Positions 18,746-29,319 of a stretch of 64,000 bases of DNA are shown here, one piece after another. The first letter of the stretch is position 1; each line of letters begins with the position of its first letter. The notes under the pieces are model-generated. The model was not told the origin of the DNA. It did not search any database and worked only from the letters and a program-made list of their open reading frames with translations. Origin of the DNA: Eustoma russellianum (Eukaryota; Streptophyta; Magnoliopsida; Gentianales; Gentianaceae); contig AP025047.1 in the NCBI GenBank assembly GCA_036186865.1, positions 21,840,329 through 21,904,328 of the forward strand, in the 5' to 3' direction. The position numbers were made by a program, and so were the translations under genes.

Positions 18746-20389
18746 TTAACCAATGTTTATCATTCCCAATCTTGTTCTAATTGATTCGAACGTCTCGGTG
18801 GGAAGGGATTTGGTAAAGATATCCGCCAGTTGGTCATTTGTTGAAACGAACTCAACGCATACCAATCCTTTTTGGATGCAATCTCTTATGAAGTGATGTC
18901 TCACCTCAATGTGTTTTGTTCTACTATGATGAACCGGGTTTTGTGCTATACTTATGGCTGAGGTATTATCACATAGGATGGGAACTTTTTCAAACTTAAC
19001 ATTGTAATCGTTCAAGGTGTTGATCATCCAAAGTAGTTGTGCACAACACGAAGCGGCCGATACATATTCGGATTCCGCCGTGGAGAGTGACACACTATTT
19101 TGTTTCTTAGAGAACCAAGAAACTAAGCAATCTCCAAGGAATTGACATGTCCCGAAGGTGCTTTTTCTATCAACAAGATTTCCGGCATAGTCGGAGTCAC
19201 TATATCCTCTTAGATCAAAACAACCATTTTTGGGATAAAACAATCCAAAGTTCAAAGTTCCTTTTAAATATCTAAAGATACGTTTAATGGCAACTAAATG
19301 CGATTCCTTAGGCATACTTTGAAATCTAGCACATAAGCACACAGCATGCAAAATATCCGGCCTACTAGCGGTTAAATAAAGTAAACTACCAATCATACCC
19401 CTATATTTTGTTACCTCAACTGGCTTTCCTTTTTCGTCTTTGTCAAGCTTTGTACTTGTGCTCATCGGAGTGCTCACACTTCTTCCATCTTCGAATTTGT
19501 ACTTCTTGAGCAAATCCTTCGTATACTTTGTTTGAGATATGTACACTCCATCTTGAGTTTGCTTGATTTGTAGACCAAGAAAGTAGTTGAGTTCACCCAT
19601 CATGCTCATTTCAAATTCTCCTTCCATCAATTTAGCAAAATGCTTACAAAGAGAGTCATTAGTAGCACCAAATATGATATCATCCACATAAATTTGAACA
19701 AGCAATTGATGGTCTCCTTGTTCTTTAATAAAAAGAGTAGTGTCGACTTTTTCTCTTGAAAACTCGTTTTCAAGTAGGAAGTTACTTAATCTATCATACC
19801 AAGCCCTAGGAGCTTGTTTAAGTCCATAAAGGGCCTTTTTGAGTCTAAAAACATGATTTGGATAATCATGATTTTCAAACCCCGGAGGTTGAGCTACATA
19901 GACCTCTTCTTGAATTATTCCATTCAAGAATGCGGATTTCACATCCATTTGATATAGTTTGAAATCCTTATAGCATGCATATGCTAATAACATCCTAATA
20001 GCTTCTAACCTAGCCACGGGGGCAAAAGTCTCATCGTAGTCTATGCCTTCCTCTTGCCTATAGCCTTGGGCTACTAACCTAGCTTTGTTTCTAGTGATGT
20101 TTCCTTTATCATTCATTTTGTTTCTAAATACCCATTTAGTGCCAATTACGGGATGATCACTAGGTTTAGCAACTAATTCCCACACATCACTTCTTTCAAA
20201 TTGATTTAATTCTTCTTGCATAGCTAATACCCATTCTTCATCATATATTGCTTCTTTTATATTTTTAGGCTCAACTTGTGAAATGAAGGCATTTTCATTG
20301 AATTTTCTCCTTGTCATTACACCTTGGCTAGTTTCACCTAGTATCAACTCTTTAGGGTGATCTTTCCTATATTTATATGACTCCGGCAA
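18746..20389 (-). CDS. Element D pol, reverse transcriptase and RNase H part
   Basis: 547 residues are open after an in-frame TGA that separates them from the integrase part. The RT region has WVFRNKMNDKGNITRNKARL, GIDYDETFAPVARLEAIR, LYGLKQAPRAWYD and the catalytic YVDD. RNase H has SDSDYAGN, STAESEYVSAASC, CDNTSA and HHSRTKHIEVRHHFIRD. The frame ends about 360 bp before the aORF. In the family this is one polyprotein with 20405-21835. Confidence 0.9.
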   Translation of the reverse strand: MPESYKYRKDHPKELILGETSQGVMTRRKFNENAFISQVEPKNIKEAIYDEEWVLAMQEELNQFERSDVWELVAKPSDHPVIGTKWVFRNKMNDKGNITRNKARLVAQGYRQEEGIDYDETFAPVARLEAIRMLLAYACYKDFKLYQMDVKSAFLNGIIQEEVYVAQPPGFENHDYPNHVFRLKKALYGLKQAPRAWYDRLSNFLLENEFSREKVDTTLFIKEQGDHQLLVQIYVDDIIFGATNDSLCKHFAKLMEGEFEMSMMGELNYFLGLQIKQTQDGVYISQTKYTKDLLKKYKFEDGRSVSTPMSTSTKLDKDEKGKPVEVTKYRGMIGSLLYLTASRPDILHAVCLCARFQSMPKESHLVAIKRIFRYLKGTLNFGLFYPKNGCFDLRGYSDSDYAGNLVDRKSTFGTCQFLGDCLVSWFSKKQNSVSLSTAESEYVSAASCCAQLLWMINTLNDYNVKFEKVPILCDNTSAISIAQNPVHHSRTKHIEVRHHFIRDCIQKGLVCVEFVSTNDQLADIFTKSLPTETFESIRTRLGMINIG

Positions 20390-20404
20390 ATTTAAGGTAT
20401 CCCC

Positions 20405-21835
20405 TCATACTTCTTCATCTATAACCTTAGGTTCAAGTGGATCAATCCTAAGGTCGATGACAATATTACCTTTTGGTTTTTCAAATTTTTCTATATGACT
20501 TACTTCGATTATTTCATCTTCATCATCATCATTATTATCGTTTGACTTATCATCAATGAATTCACTAAACTTGACATGAATTGATTCTTCAACTTTCATA
20601 CTTCTCTTATTATATACTCTAAATGCTTTGCTATTTTGGGCATAACCCATAAAGATTCCTTCATCCGCTTTGAAGTCAAGTTTATCCAAGTTGTCTTTGG
20701 TGTTAAGTATAAAACACTTACAACCAAAAACCTTGAAATAACCAATATTTGGTACTCTACCTTTCCAAAGCTCATAAGAAGTCTTTTTGAGAAATGGTCT
20801 CAAATAAACTCTATTTATCACATGACAAGCGGTATTTACCGCTTCGGCCCAAAAATATTTGGGTAACTCAAATTCGTTTAGCATGGCTCTACTCATTTCT
20901 TGAAGTGTTCTATTCTTCCTTTCTGCAACACCATTTTGTTGAGGAGTTCTTGGAGCTGAGAAATTGTGTCCATACCCCTTGGATACACAGAATTCTTGAA
21001 ATTCTCCATCAAACTCACCACCTCTATCACTTCTAATTTCCTTAATTGTGTCCTCTCTTTGATTTTCTAATCTTTTACAAAGCTTTATAAATTCTTGGCA
21101 TGCATCATTCTTTTTAGCTAAGAACATTACCCAAGTGTACCTAGAAAAGCCATCTACCACCACAAAGGTGTAATGTTTTCCACTTAGACTTGCTGTACCA
21201 ATATCCCCATACAAATCCATATGAAGCAATTGTAAGGGTTTGGTGGTGGAGATTTCACTTTTGGGCTTGAAACTTGTTTTAACAAGTTTTGCCTTTTGAC
21301 AAGTGTCACATAAGCCATGGTTTTCAAAATTTAATTTTGGAAGACCTTGGACTTTTTCATTTTTGCAAATCTCTTTGAAGTTCTTAAAACTGATGTGTCC
21401 AAGTCGTCTATGCCACAGTTGAGTCAAATCATTTTTGGCAACTAGGCAAGAAACATTTTGTGATATCAAATCATGTGTGCTAAATTTGTAAACATCATTT
21501 TTACGAATGGCTTCAAAAACAATCTTATCGTTCTTTTTCACAACACATTTTCTTTTCGCAAACTCAATTTGAAAATTAGCATCACATAGTTGGCTAACAC
21601 TTATCAAATTATACTTAAGCCCTTCTACATATAGTACATTATTAATAGTAAAGGAAGAATTACCAATTTCTCCATGTCCAAGGATTTTGGCTCTCCCATT
21701 GCCAAAATGCACCGTTCCACCATCTTGGAGCTTGAGCTTGGTGAACAACGTCTTGTCTCCGGTCATGTGAGTTGAACATCCGCTGTCCATAAGCCATTTG
21801 GTTCCTTCTTCTTTGGCTACTCCATTTATCTTGAG
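20405..21835 (-). pseudogene. Element D pol, protease and integrase part (ends at in-frame stop)
   Basis: Protease active site MDSGCSTHM, integrase zinc finger HRRLGHISFKNF..CDTC, and core HMDLYGDIG, RSDRGGEFDG and PQQNGVAERKNR. The frame continues to the TGA at 20405-20407. RT resumes in the same frame after it, so a single nonsense change truncates pol. The pol frame opens directly after a TAG at the gag-pol junction (21838-21840) and has no ATG before the protease, so it depends on gag translation with a frame change. The first ATG is at 21790. Confidence 0.85.
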
Positions 21836-23546
21836 AGCCTACAAAACCAAAAGATGTATGCATTGGTACCCTTTGATGGTTGGGTCCTTTAGGGTTAGTT
21901 TTTCGACCCTTAGGCTTCCAAACATATGTGCTTTCAAATCGAGCTTTACATGCTTTCTTTACATGTCCTAGTTTGTTGCAATAAAAACAAGTGGGTACAT
22001 GCTTTGGTTTAGAAGATGATGAATTTTGTTGTGTTTTTCTATTGTTTGTCTTTTTCTTCAAGGACTTAGGTTTAATGGAAGAAGATGATGAGTTAAATCC
22101 TAAACCAGATTTATCATTTCCAATCCTTTGATTTCCAAGTAGTATGTCTAAGTTGTTTTTACCATTTGTTAGTCTTTGTAAGTCTAATTTTAGTTTCTCA
22201 CATTCTTTTCTAATTTCTTCATTTTCAAGAGCTACGGTTTTGTGCATGGTAAGTATGATATCATGCTCTTGAAACATCAAAATATTTTTGTCATGCAAGC
22301 TCTTATTTTCTAAAATGCATTTCTTGAATTCTTTCTTTAAATGCTTATATTTCAGATTTAATTTCTCAAAGTCATCTTGCAAATCTCCTATTTTATCATG
22401 CAAATTTGAAGGGTTAGAATTTACCTCAAGGTCATCTTCTATTGCCATAAGACAAGTATGTTGAACCTTTGGATTTTCTACCATTGCCACAAGTCCAACA
22501 CCTTGATCTTCACTCTCTTCTCCTTCTGATTCCGAAAGGAGATCATCCCACGTGGTTACCTCCGCATTGAGGGCTTTCTTCTTTTGAGGAAAGACCTTCT
22601 TTTCTTGCTTTTGTGGCTCCTTTACGTGGCAATCGGCAATGAAGTGGCCGGGTCGACCACATCTATAGCAATTTTCACTTGCTTCCTTTTCTTTAGATGG
22701 TTTCTTGAAAAACTTTCTTGCTTGAGCTTTGTTTCTAGTTGCCATTCTTCTAAATTTTCTTACTAGAAGGGCAACTTCCTCATCCGAATCATCGGACTCT
22801 ACCACCAATCCCTTGTGTGATGTTTGTGTAGGCTTGATGGGATTCATCCTATTTTGTTCATTAATAAGAATTTCATGAGTAAGAAGATCACCGGATAGCT
22901 CATCAAGAGTGAGAGTCTTGAGATTCTTTGATTCGGTGATGGCGGTGACTTTGGGTGTCCATTCTCTTGGCAAAGAGTTGAGAAGTTTTGAGACAAGATC
23001 TTCATTTGAGATTTTCTTGTCAACCATGGAGAGTTGATTCACTATTCGTGTGAATCGATCGATTGTCTCCTCAATCTTTTCACCGCTTTTCATTCCGAAC
23101 ATTTCATACTCCTTCATGAGCATGAGTCTTTTGGCCATTCTTACTTGCTCAGTTCCTTCATGTATCATTTCAAGCCTTTTCCATGCCTCATGGGCTGTTT
23201 CAAGACCTTGGAGTCTAATGAGCTCAGTGGTAGTTAGAGCACTTGAGAGAATGTCAAAAGCTTTACCATTAATGGCGAACTTTATCTTCTCTTCGTCGGT
23301 GTAGTCATCCTCATCTTTAAACATTGATTCTCCTTTTGAGTTGGTAATCATTGGAACTTCAATTCCTTTGACAACGGCTCTCCATATATCAAATCCACAG
23401 CCTTTCAAATGATTGATCATTCGAAATTTCCACAAAGAATAGTTTTGGGCATCAAACATAGGAGCTTTAGTGTTTGATCCGGAAAATAGTGCAGTAGGCA
23501 TAGGAGATGAGGAGGTTGAGGTTGAGGTTGAGGTTGTCATTGCCAT
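21660..23546 (-). CDS. Element D gag (SIRE-type, two zinc knuckles and coiled coil)
   Basis: I place the start at the ATG at 23546; the frame extends a little further upstream without an ATG. The N-terminal gag domain contains FDAQNYSLWKFRMINHLKGC. The first CCHC knuckle is CYRCGRPGHFIADC (about residue 310). A long Lys/Glu/Leu-rich coiled coil follows (about 380-490), and then the second knuckle CFYCNKLGHVKKAC (about 555). Two knuckles around a coiled coil fit the long gag of Sireviruses. Downstream of GFVG (about 21840) the frame overlaps the start of pol, and its sequence there is probably not part of the functional polyprotein. Confidence 0.85.
   Translation of the reverse strand: MAMTTSTSTSTSSSPMPTALFSGSNTKAPMFDAQNYSLWKFRMINHLKGCGFDIWRAVVKGIEVPMITNSKGESMFKDEDDYTDEEKIKFAINGKAFDILSSALTTTELIRLQGLETAHEAWKRLEMIHEGTEQVRMAKRLMLMKEYEMFGMKSGEKIEETIDRFTRIVNQLSMVDKKISNEDLVSKLLNSLPREWTPKVTAITESKNLKTLTLDELSGDLLTHEILINEQNRMNPIKPTQTSHKGLVVESDDSDEEVALLVRKFRRMATRNKAQARKFFKKPSKEKEASENCYRCGRPGHFIADCHVKEPQKQEKKVFPQKKKALNAEVTTWDDLLSESEGEESEDQGVGLVAMVENPKVQHTCLMAIEDDLEVNSNPSNLHDKIGDLQDDFEKLNLKYKHLKKEFKKCILENKSLHDKNILMFQEHDIILTMHKTVALENEEIRKECEKLKLDLQRLTNGKNNLDILLGNQRIGNDKSGLGFNSSSSSIKPKSLKKKTNNRKTQQNSSSSKPKHVPTCFYCNKLGHVKKACKARFESTYVWKPKGRKTNPKGPNHQRVPMHTSFGFVGSQDKWSSQRRRNQMAYGQRMFNSHDRRQDVVHQAQAPRWWNGAFWQWESQNPWTWRNW
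21836..21844 (-). other. Gag-pol frame-change site of element D
   Basis: On the minus strand TTTGTAGGC reads F-V-G in the gag frame. The +1 frame reads TAG and then pol (ALKING). The same nonamer with the same frame relation is present in C1 (29335-29343) and C2 (39370-39378). Confidence 0.5.
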
Positions 23547-23594
23547 GATCTTTAACCTTGCTACTTGCAAAGATTGGCCAAGCAATCAAGGTTA

Positions 23595-23607
23595 GGCTCT
23601 GATACCA
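23595..23607 (-). other. Primer-binding site of element D
   Basis: GGCTCTGATACCA on the plus strand reads TGGTATCAGAGCC on the minus strand, complementary to initiator tRNA-Met. It lies 2 bp from the 5' LTR. Confidence 0.92.
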
Positions 23608-23609
23608 AT

Positions 23610-24940
23610 TGTAAGGTCTGAAATACACTCTAGAGGGGGGGTGAATAGAGTGTTTGGCTCTTTTGCGGAATTTTCTTGTTTTTCTCAACTCAAAAAGATA
23701 TTCAAAATCAGAGCAAGAATTGGAGATGAGAGACAATGAAAGAGTACACCGGATATAGAGTGGTTCGAATCGTAAATGATTCTACTCCACTACCACTTTG
23801 TTTCCAAAGTGGATTTTCAACAACTACTCTTCTTATTATGAACAATAAGAACAACCACAGCAACACTTACACTAACACTTTAGTGTAAGCAACAACAACA
23901 GCAACTTCTTGCACAACACACTTGTGCAACTACAGCAACTACAGCTCTTAGCAAGAACAACTTCTTGCTTCCTCACAACTTCAACAAAAGTTCTCTCAAG
24001 AACTTCTCACAATGAGTTGAAGATATATAGTAAGGTTCACACTCTCTCACAAGTCTAATCACAAGCTAGAGATCAAATATTTATGGTTCCTCTTGTGCTT
24101 GACTCTCTCTCAATATACAAACAATGAAGATCAAAGAAAGCTAAACAAGCTTTAAACAAATTTACAAGTATGAGAGAAATATACAACAATGTAAAGTGAA
24201 GCTAGATGATGTTGAAAGTGTGTCTTTGCTTCATCCAAGCCTTCTCTATTTATAGATGAAGTTCACCACGTTTTTGAGGCCTTCCACCAAGTCTTCATCT
24301 TCAAAAATGTCAAGACAAAGCCAAAATAGTCTTTAGCCACCCTAGGAAGTGATTTGATCTTGGATAGCCACCCTAGAGAATCTTAGACAAGCTTACAATA
24401 GTCAAGGAAGCATGTAACAAGTTGGGTTAAAGTCCACAAGAAGTTTGAAGAAGATTGGAAAGAGAAAACCTTGAAAATCAACCTTGGATTTTATTCTAAC
24501 GTTCAAAAAATTTGAATTCTGCAATACATCGATCGATCTATGTCACTAAGTTTAGAGACTGAAGTACTTAGTCAGACATCGATCGATCGATGTCAGGGGA
24601 TGAAGTGACATCGATCGATCGATGTCACCTGGTTTAGAGTTCGAAGTCCTCAGTTCAACATCGATCGATCGAAGTCAGGGTATGAAGTGACATCGATCGA
24701 TCGATGTCCTTGTGGTTGAGGGTTCGATGTTCTCAGACAGACTTCGATCGATCGATGTCAGGGGCTGAAGTACATCGATCGATCGATGTCCCCTGTTTGA
24801 GAGATCGATGTCAACCAGTGACTTCCAATCTCAACCATCTTTGGACATAATATGTTTTGCCTATCTTGGATCGAATATTAAACATAACTTTAGCTTATAC
24901 AAAACATCTTTTCATCATCAAAACGTTTGACAACTTAACA
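23610..24940 (-). repeat. 5' LTR of element D
   Basis: 1331 bp, the same length as the 3' LTR, with about ten substitutions between them (for example C/T at position 10 and A/C at position 49). It contains the palindrome array, the TATA box and the U5 stem-loop (23625-23653). Confidence 0.95.
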
Positions 24941-25593
24941 ACAACGGCCAACAAGATGCGGTCCATCAGAGACATATTCTGAGTCTTTCGCGAAGGAAAG
25001 AATCCCAGATCAAATTTAACATCTTGTTCACGAATTTTGTATTTACTGCTCCAGTCAAATACGAAAAAGTCACCCAGCCCTTTGTTTCTTATTCTGAGGA
25101 CATCACAGATTTCGAGAATAGAAAAAGTAAGAGGCGTACCATAAACGACAGTATTCAGAGAAAAAGATTGAGATGCAGACTGTGGAGTAACCCACAAATT
25201 TGCATAGAACATCCTGATGTGTTCGCAGCAGAATTTCTGCATATCAATTCTGGACCAGAGAGAGGTCCATCCTTGATGCTCTAGGAAGGAGATAAGCTGG
25301 TCCGCATTGCGAGTCTCATACAGATCAATGAGTCAAAGTAGTTTGAGTGGAATGATAGGCAGGTTGTTTGTGAGCCATTCTTCAAAAAGCATATAGGAGT
25401 ACATAGATACATGCACTCCCTTGTCCGTATGACTGGGTGATTCTTTAATGCTGGAGTCAAATTTCATTAACCAAGGAAAGTTTTCCTTGGTGAGCCCTTC
25501 ACGAATGGATTTTATTTCTTGTGGTTCCACAAGCCCAGCAGTTTGCTTGCGCTTGTGGCTGCGTGGGCGTTTTGAGGGTCCTGGAGAGGCCAT
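24941..25593 (-). pseudogene. C1 aORF, N-terminal part (right of element D)
   Basis: The ATG at 25593 starts a frame with a basic head (SKRPRSHKRKQ) and continues like the C2 aORF until an in-frame TGA near 25333, where C2 has AGA (Arg). The frame resumes and reaches element D at 24941. Together with 14346-15052 it is one interrupted gene. Confidence 0.82.
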
Positions 25594-26270
25594 GATAGAG
25601 GTTGTTTAAATGATGGAGAGAAGATTGTTGATGACGAAAATGTTGAAGGCAAAAATAAGTAGAGTGAGGAGAGATGAGAGAAGATTGGAATTTATAGGAG
25701 GAAATGGAAGATGAAAGGTTTTTGATGCTGATAATGGAGGTTAAGGAAAGAAAGAGAGAGAAGGTAGTGGATGAAGATGAAGAGAGTTTTTAGGAAGATG
25801 AAGAGGTGGAGGAGAAAAGGAATTGGGAAGTGGGAAGGTGGTCAGACGTGGGGAAGAGAGAAAGGAGTCAATGGCGAAGGAAATTGATGGCCATTGATTG
25901 GCGCAAAAACTGAAGAGACGACGGAAATGACAGTGAAGAAATAGGGTTTAGGCGCCTAATATGAATTCGAACGGCTTCACAGAATAGGATGAAGCGCTTG
26001 AAGTCACTTCGAAAGGTTGTGGAAAATTGGATTGAGCGCTTAATGTCACTTCGAACAAGTGAACTCATTTAGATAAGGTGCTTAATCCAACATCGAACGC
26101 TAGTGTTTAGGAGCATAAAGCGTCTGATGTCAGTTCGAACGAGTGATATCCTTAACATCAGGCGCTTGATGTGACATCGAACGCCTGAAGTAACTGTGAT
26201 GAAGCGCCTTATGTATATTGACCTTGAAAATTTGAGAATTTTCTTGCTCAAAACTCAAGATAGGTTATTA
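25594..26270 (-). promoter_or_regulatory. C1 pol-aORF spacer: LTR-type repeats and candidate TATA box
   Basis: No gene is seen. On the minus strand, CCTATAAA lies at 25691-25698, about 100 bp upstream of the aORF start. Further upstream, at 25945-26215, degenerate units of the GCGCYTAATGTNACTTCGAAC type recur, the motif that fills the U3 of the same element's LTR. Confidence 0.55.
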
Positions 26271-29200
26271 TCAACCCATTTTGAGCAACCCCAACCTACT
26301 TCTAATAGATGCAAATACACCACTAGGTAAGGGTTTTATGTCTGCTAATTGGTCTCGTGTAGGAACAAACTCCACACTTACCAAGTTCTTTTGTACACAA
26401 TCACGGATGAAGTGATACCTCACTTCAATGTGCTTAGTCCGACTATGTTGGACGGGATTTTGTGCAATATTGATAGCAGACGTGTTATCACACAAAATAG
26501 GCAGTTTGGAGAAGTGAATGATATAGTCATTTAAAGTGTTTGTCATCCATAACAATTGTGCACAACAAGAGGCGGCCGACACATATTCGGATTCCCCCAT
26601 AGAAAGAGACACACTGTTTTGTTTCTTGGAAAACCAAGAAATGAGACAATCTCCAAGAAACTGACAAGTTCCGGAGGTGCTCTTCCTATCAACAAGACTC
26701 CCGGCATAATCGGAGTCACAATATCCTCTTAAATCAAAACATGCATTCTTAGGATAAAATAACCAAAATTTCAAAGTACTTCTAAGGTATATAAGGATGC
26801 GTTTTACCGCAATAAAATGCATCTCTATAGGATCACTTGGAAATCTAGCACATAAGCACACTGCATATAAAATATCAGGTCTACTAGCCGTCAAATAAAG
26901 TAGACTACCTATAATGCCACGATACAAGGTTACCTCGACATGCTTTCTCTTTTCATCCTTGTCAAGCTTGGCACTTGTGCTCGTAGGTGTGTTTACTTCT
27001 CTTCTTTCACCAAAATTATACTTTTCAGCAAGTCTTTTGTGTATTTGGTTTGGAAAATGTACACGCCCTCTTCAGTTTGCTTGATTTGTAATCCAAGGAA
27101 ATAATTTAGTTCACCCATCATGCTCATCTCGAACTCACGTTGCATAAGATTAGCAAATTGCTCACAAAGACAATTGTTAGTAGCACCAAAAATAATATCA
27201 TCAACATATACTTGAACAATTAATTGATTTCTACCTTGTTCTTTTATGAACAAAGTAGTGTCAACTTTACCTCTTGAAAAACCATTATAAAGAAAAAAAG
27301 TACTTAACCTCTCGTACCAAGCTCTTGGAGCTTGTTTGAGGCCATAAAGATGTTTTTTAAGTTTGAAGACATGATGTGGTGAATCATGACATTCAAACCT
27401 GGGAGGTTGTGCAACATACACTTCTTCTTGAATAATACCATTCAAGAAGGCAGATTTAACATCCATTCGGTAAATTTTAAAATATCTATAACAAGCATAT
27501 GCTAACAACATCCTAATAGCCTCAAGCTGTGCTACGGGTGCAAATGTCTCATCAACATCGATACCTTTTTCTTGACGGTATCCTTGAGCACTTAACCTAG
27601 CCTTGTTTCTAGTGACATTACCTTGATCATCCATCTTGTTATGAAAAACCCATTTCGTACCAGTAATAGGATGATCGTTTGGTTTGAGAACCAACTCCCA
27701 AACATCACTTCTTTCAAATTGGTTTAATTCTTCTTGCATAGCCAGGATCCAATTTTCATCAAGAAGTGCATCTTTAACATTTTTAGGCTCTATAAGAGAG
27801 ACAAATGCATTCTCTCTATACTGTCTTCGTGTGATGATACCCCTATTTAAATCACCTATGACCAACTTGTGCGGATGAGAACTTTTGTGCTTAAATGATC
27901 TAGGAAGATTGGAGACATCTCCTCCAACTTCCTCATGATCATGTTCCGGACGTGATGAACCTTCATCAATCACATGAATCTCATTTTCTGGAATATGTGA
28001 CGCATTTTCTACATTTTGTGTATCAACATGAGTATGAGAAAATTTTCTATTTGACTCACTAAGTTCATGCACACAAGGTGGAGGAGTACCTTCAATAGGT
28101 TATACTCTCAAGTCAATGAAGATGTTTTCGTTTGGTGGGTCATCAACAATTTCTTTTTGATGAACAACCATAGGAATATCATCAAGAATTTCTTCTTGAG
28201 GAGTCACATCTTCATTTTCTTCGCAATCCTCATTAAGTTTAGGTTCGTCACTAAGTGACACATTAAATTTAACATGGATTGATTCTTCCATCTTTTGACT
28301 CCTTTTGTTGAAAACACGAAAGACTTTACTATTTGAGGCATAACCTAAAAAGATACCTTCATCCGCTTTAAGGCCAAGTTTGTCCAAAGTGTCATTGGTA
28401 TTAAGTATGAAACACTTGCAACCAAACACTTTGAAATACCCAATGTTGGGAACTTTTCCATTCCAAAGCTCATAAGGTGTCACATTTAGGTATGGTCTTA
28501 AATATACGCGATTGATCACATGGCAAGCGGCATTTATCGCTTCGGCCCAAAAGTATTTGTGCAAGCCGAATTCATTCAACATTGCTCTACACATTTTTTG
28601 TAGAGTTCTATTCTTTCGTTCGTCCACACCATTTTTTTATGGAGTTCTAGGTGCCGAAAGATCATGAGAGTATCCTTTGGATACACAAAACCTTTCCAAC
28701 ATCCCCATACAAATCCATATGAAGCAATTGTAGGGGTTTGGAGGTGGATATATTTGTCTTTGGTTTGAAGCTTGTTTTCACAAGCTTCGCCTTTTGCCAA
28801 GTGTCACATAAATCATGGTTTTCGGAACACATTTTTGGAAGGCCTCGGACTTTATTATTTTTGCAAATAAATTTAAATGTTTTGAAACATACATGTCCGA
28901 GACGTCTATGCCATAGTTGCATCAAATCATTCTTAGCAACTAAGCAAGATACATTTTGAGAAACCAAATCATTGCTGCTAAGTTTGTAAATATTTTTGAA
29001 ATGCAAAGCCTCAAATAAGATATCATTACTCTTTTTCACAAAACACTTTGTTTTCAAAAACGTTACCTCATAATTTGCATCGCATAGTTGACTAAAACTT
29101 ATCAAGTTAAACTTAAGATCTACAACATATAAGACATCACTAAGAGAGAAGGAATCGTTACCCACAATACCATGTCCTTTGATTTGGCCTTTGCTGCCTC

Positions 29201-29288
29201 CAAAGTGGACAACTCCTTCATCTTGCATAGTGAGTCTATGGAAGAGACTTTTGTCTCCCGTCATATGGTTGGAACACCCATTGTCCAC
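26271..29288 (-). pseudogene. Element C1 pol (protease, integrase, RT, RNase H), multiply broken
   Basis: In pieces from the right: protease MDNGCSNHMTGDK (29288), integrase zinc finger HRRLGHVCF..CDTW, then a deletion of about 200 bp in the integrase core near 28695 compared with C2. A TAA at the PQQNG position near 28640 is shared with C2. A stop near 28098 follows, then RT with YVDD (27210 region), a frameshift near 27030, and RNase H to the stop at 26271-26273. The finger's last Cys is Trp here. It cannot make a functional pol. Confidence 0.85.
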
Positions 29289-29319
29289 GACCCATTTGAC
29301 CTTCTTGTCTCCGCTTTCT

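Larger units (their letters stand above)
15053..24940 (-). mobile_element. Complete SIRE-like copia element D, nested in C1
   Basis: LTRs of 1331 bp each (15053-16383 and 23610-24940) flank PBS, gag, pol, aORF and purine tracts, all read on the minus strand. The 5-bp target duplication ACAAC is present at 15048-15052 and 24941-24945. The LTRs differ at about ten positions. Only one clear lesion is seen in pol, a TGA at 20405-20407. Gag and pol lie in different frames at a site that matches family C. Confidence 0.95.
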
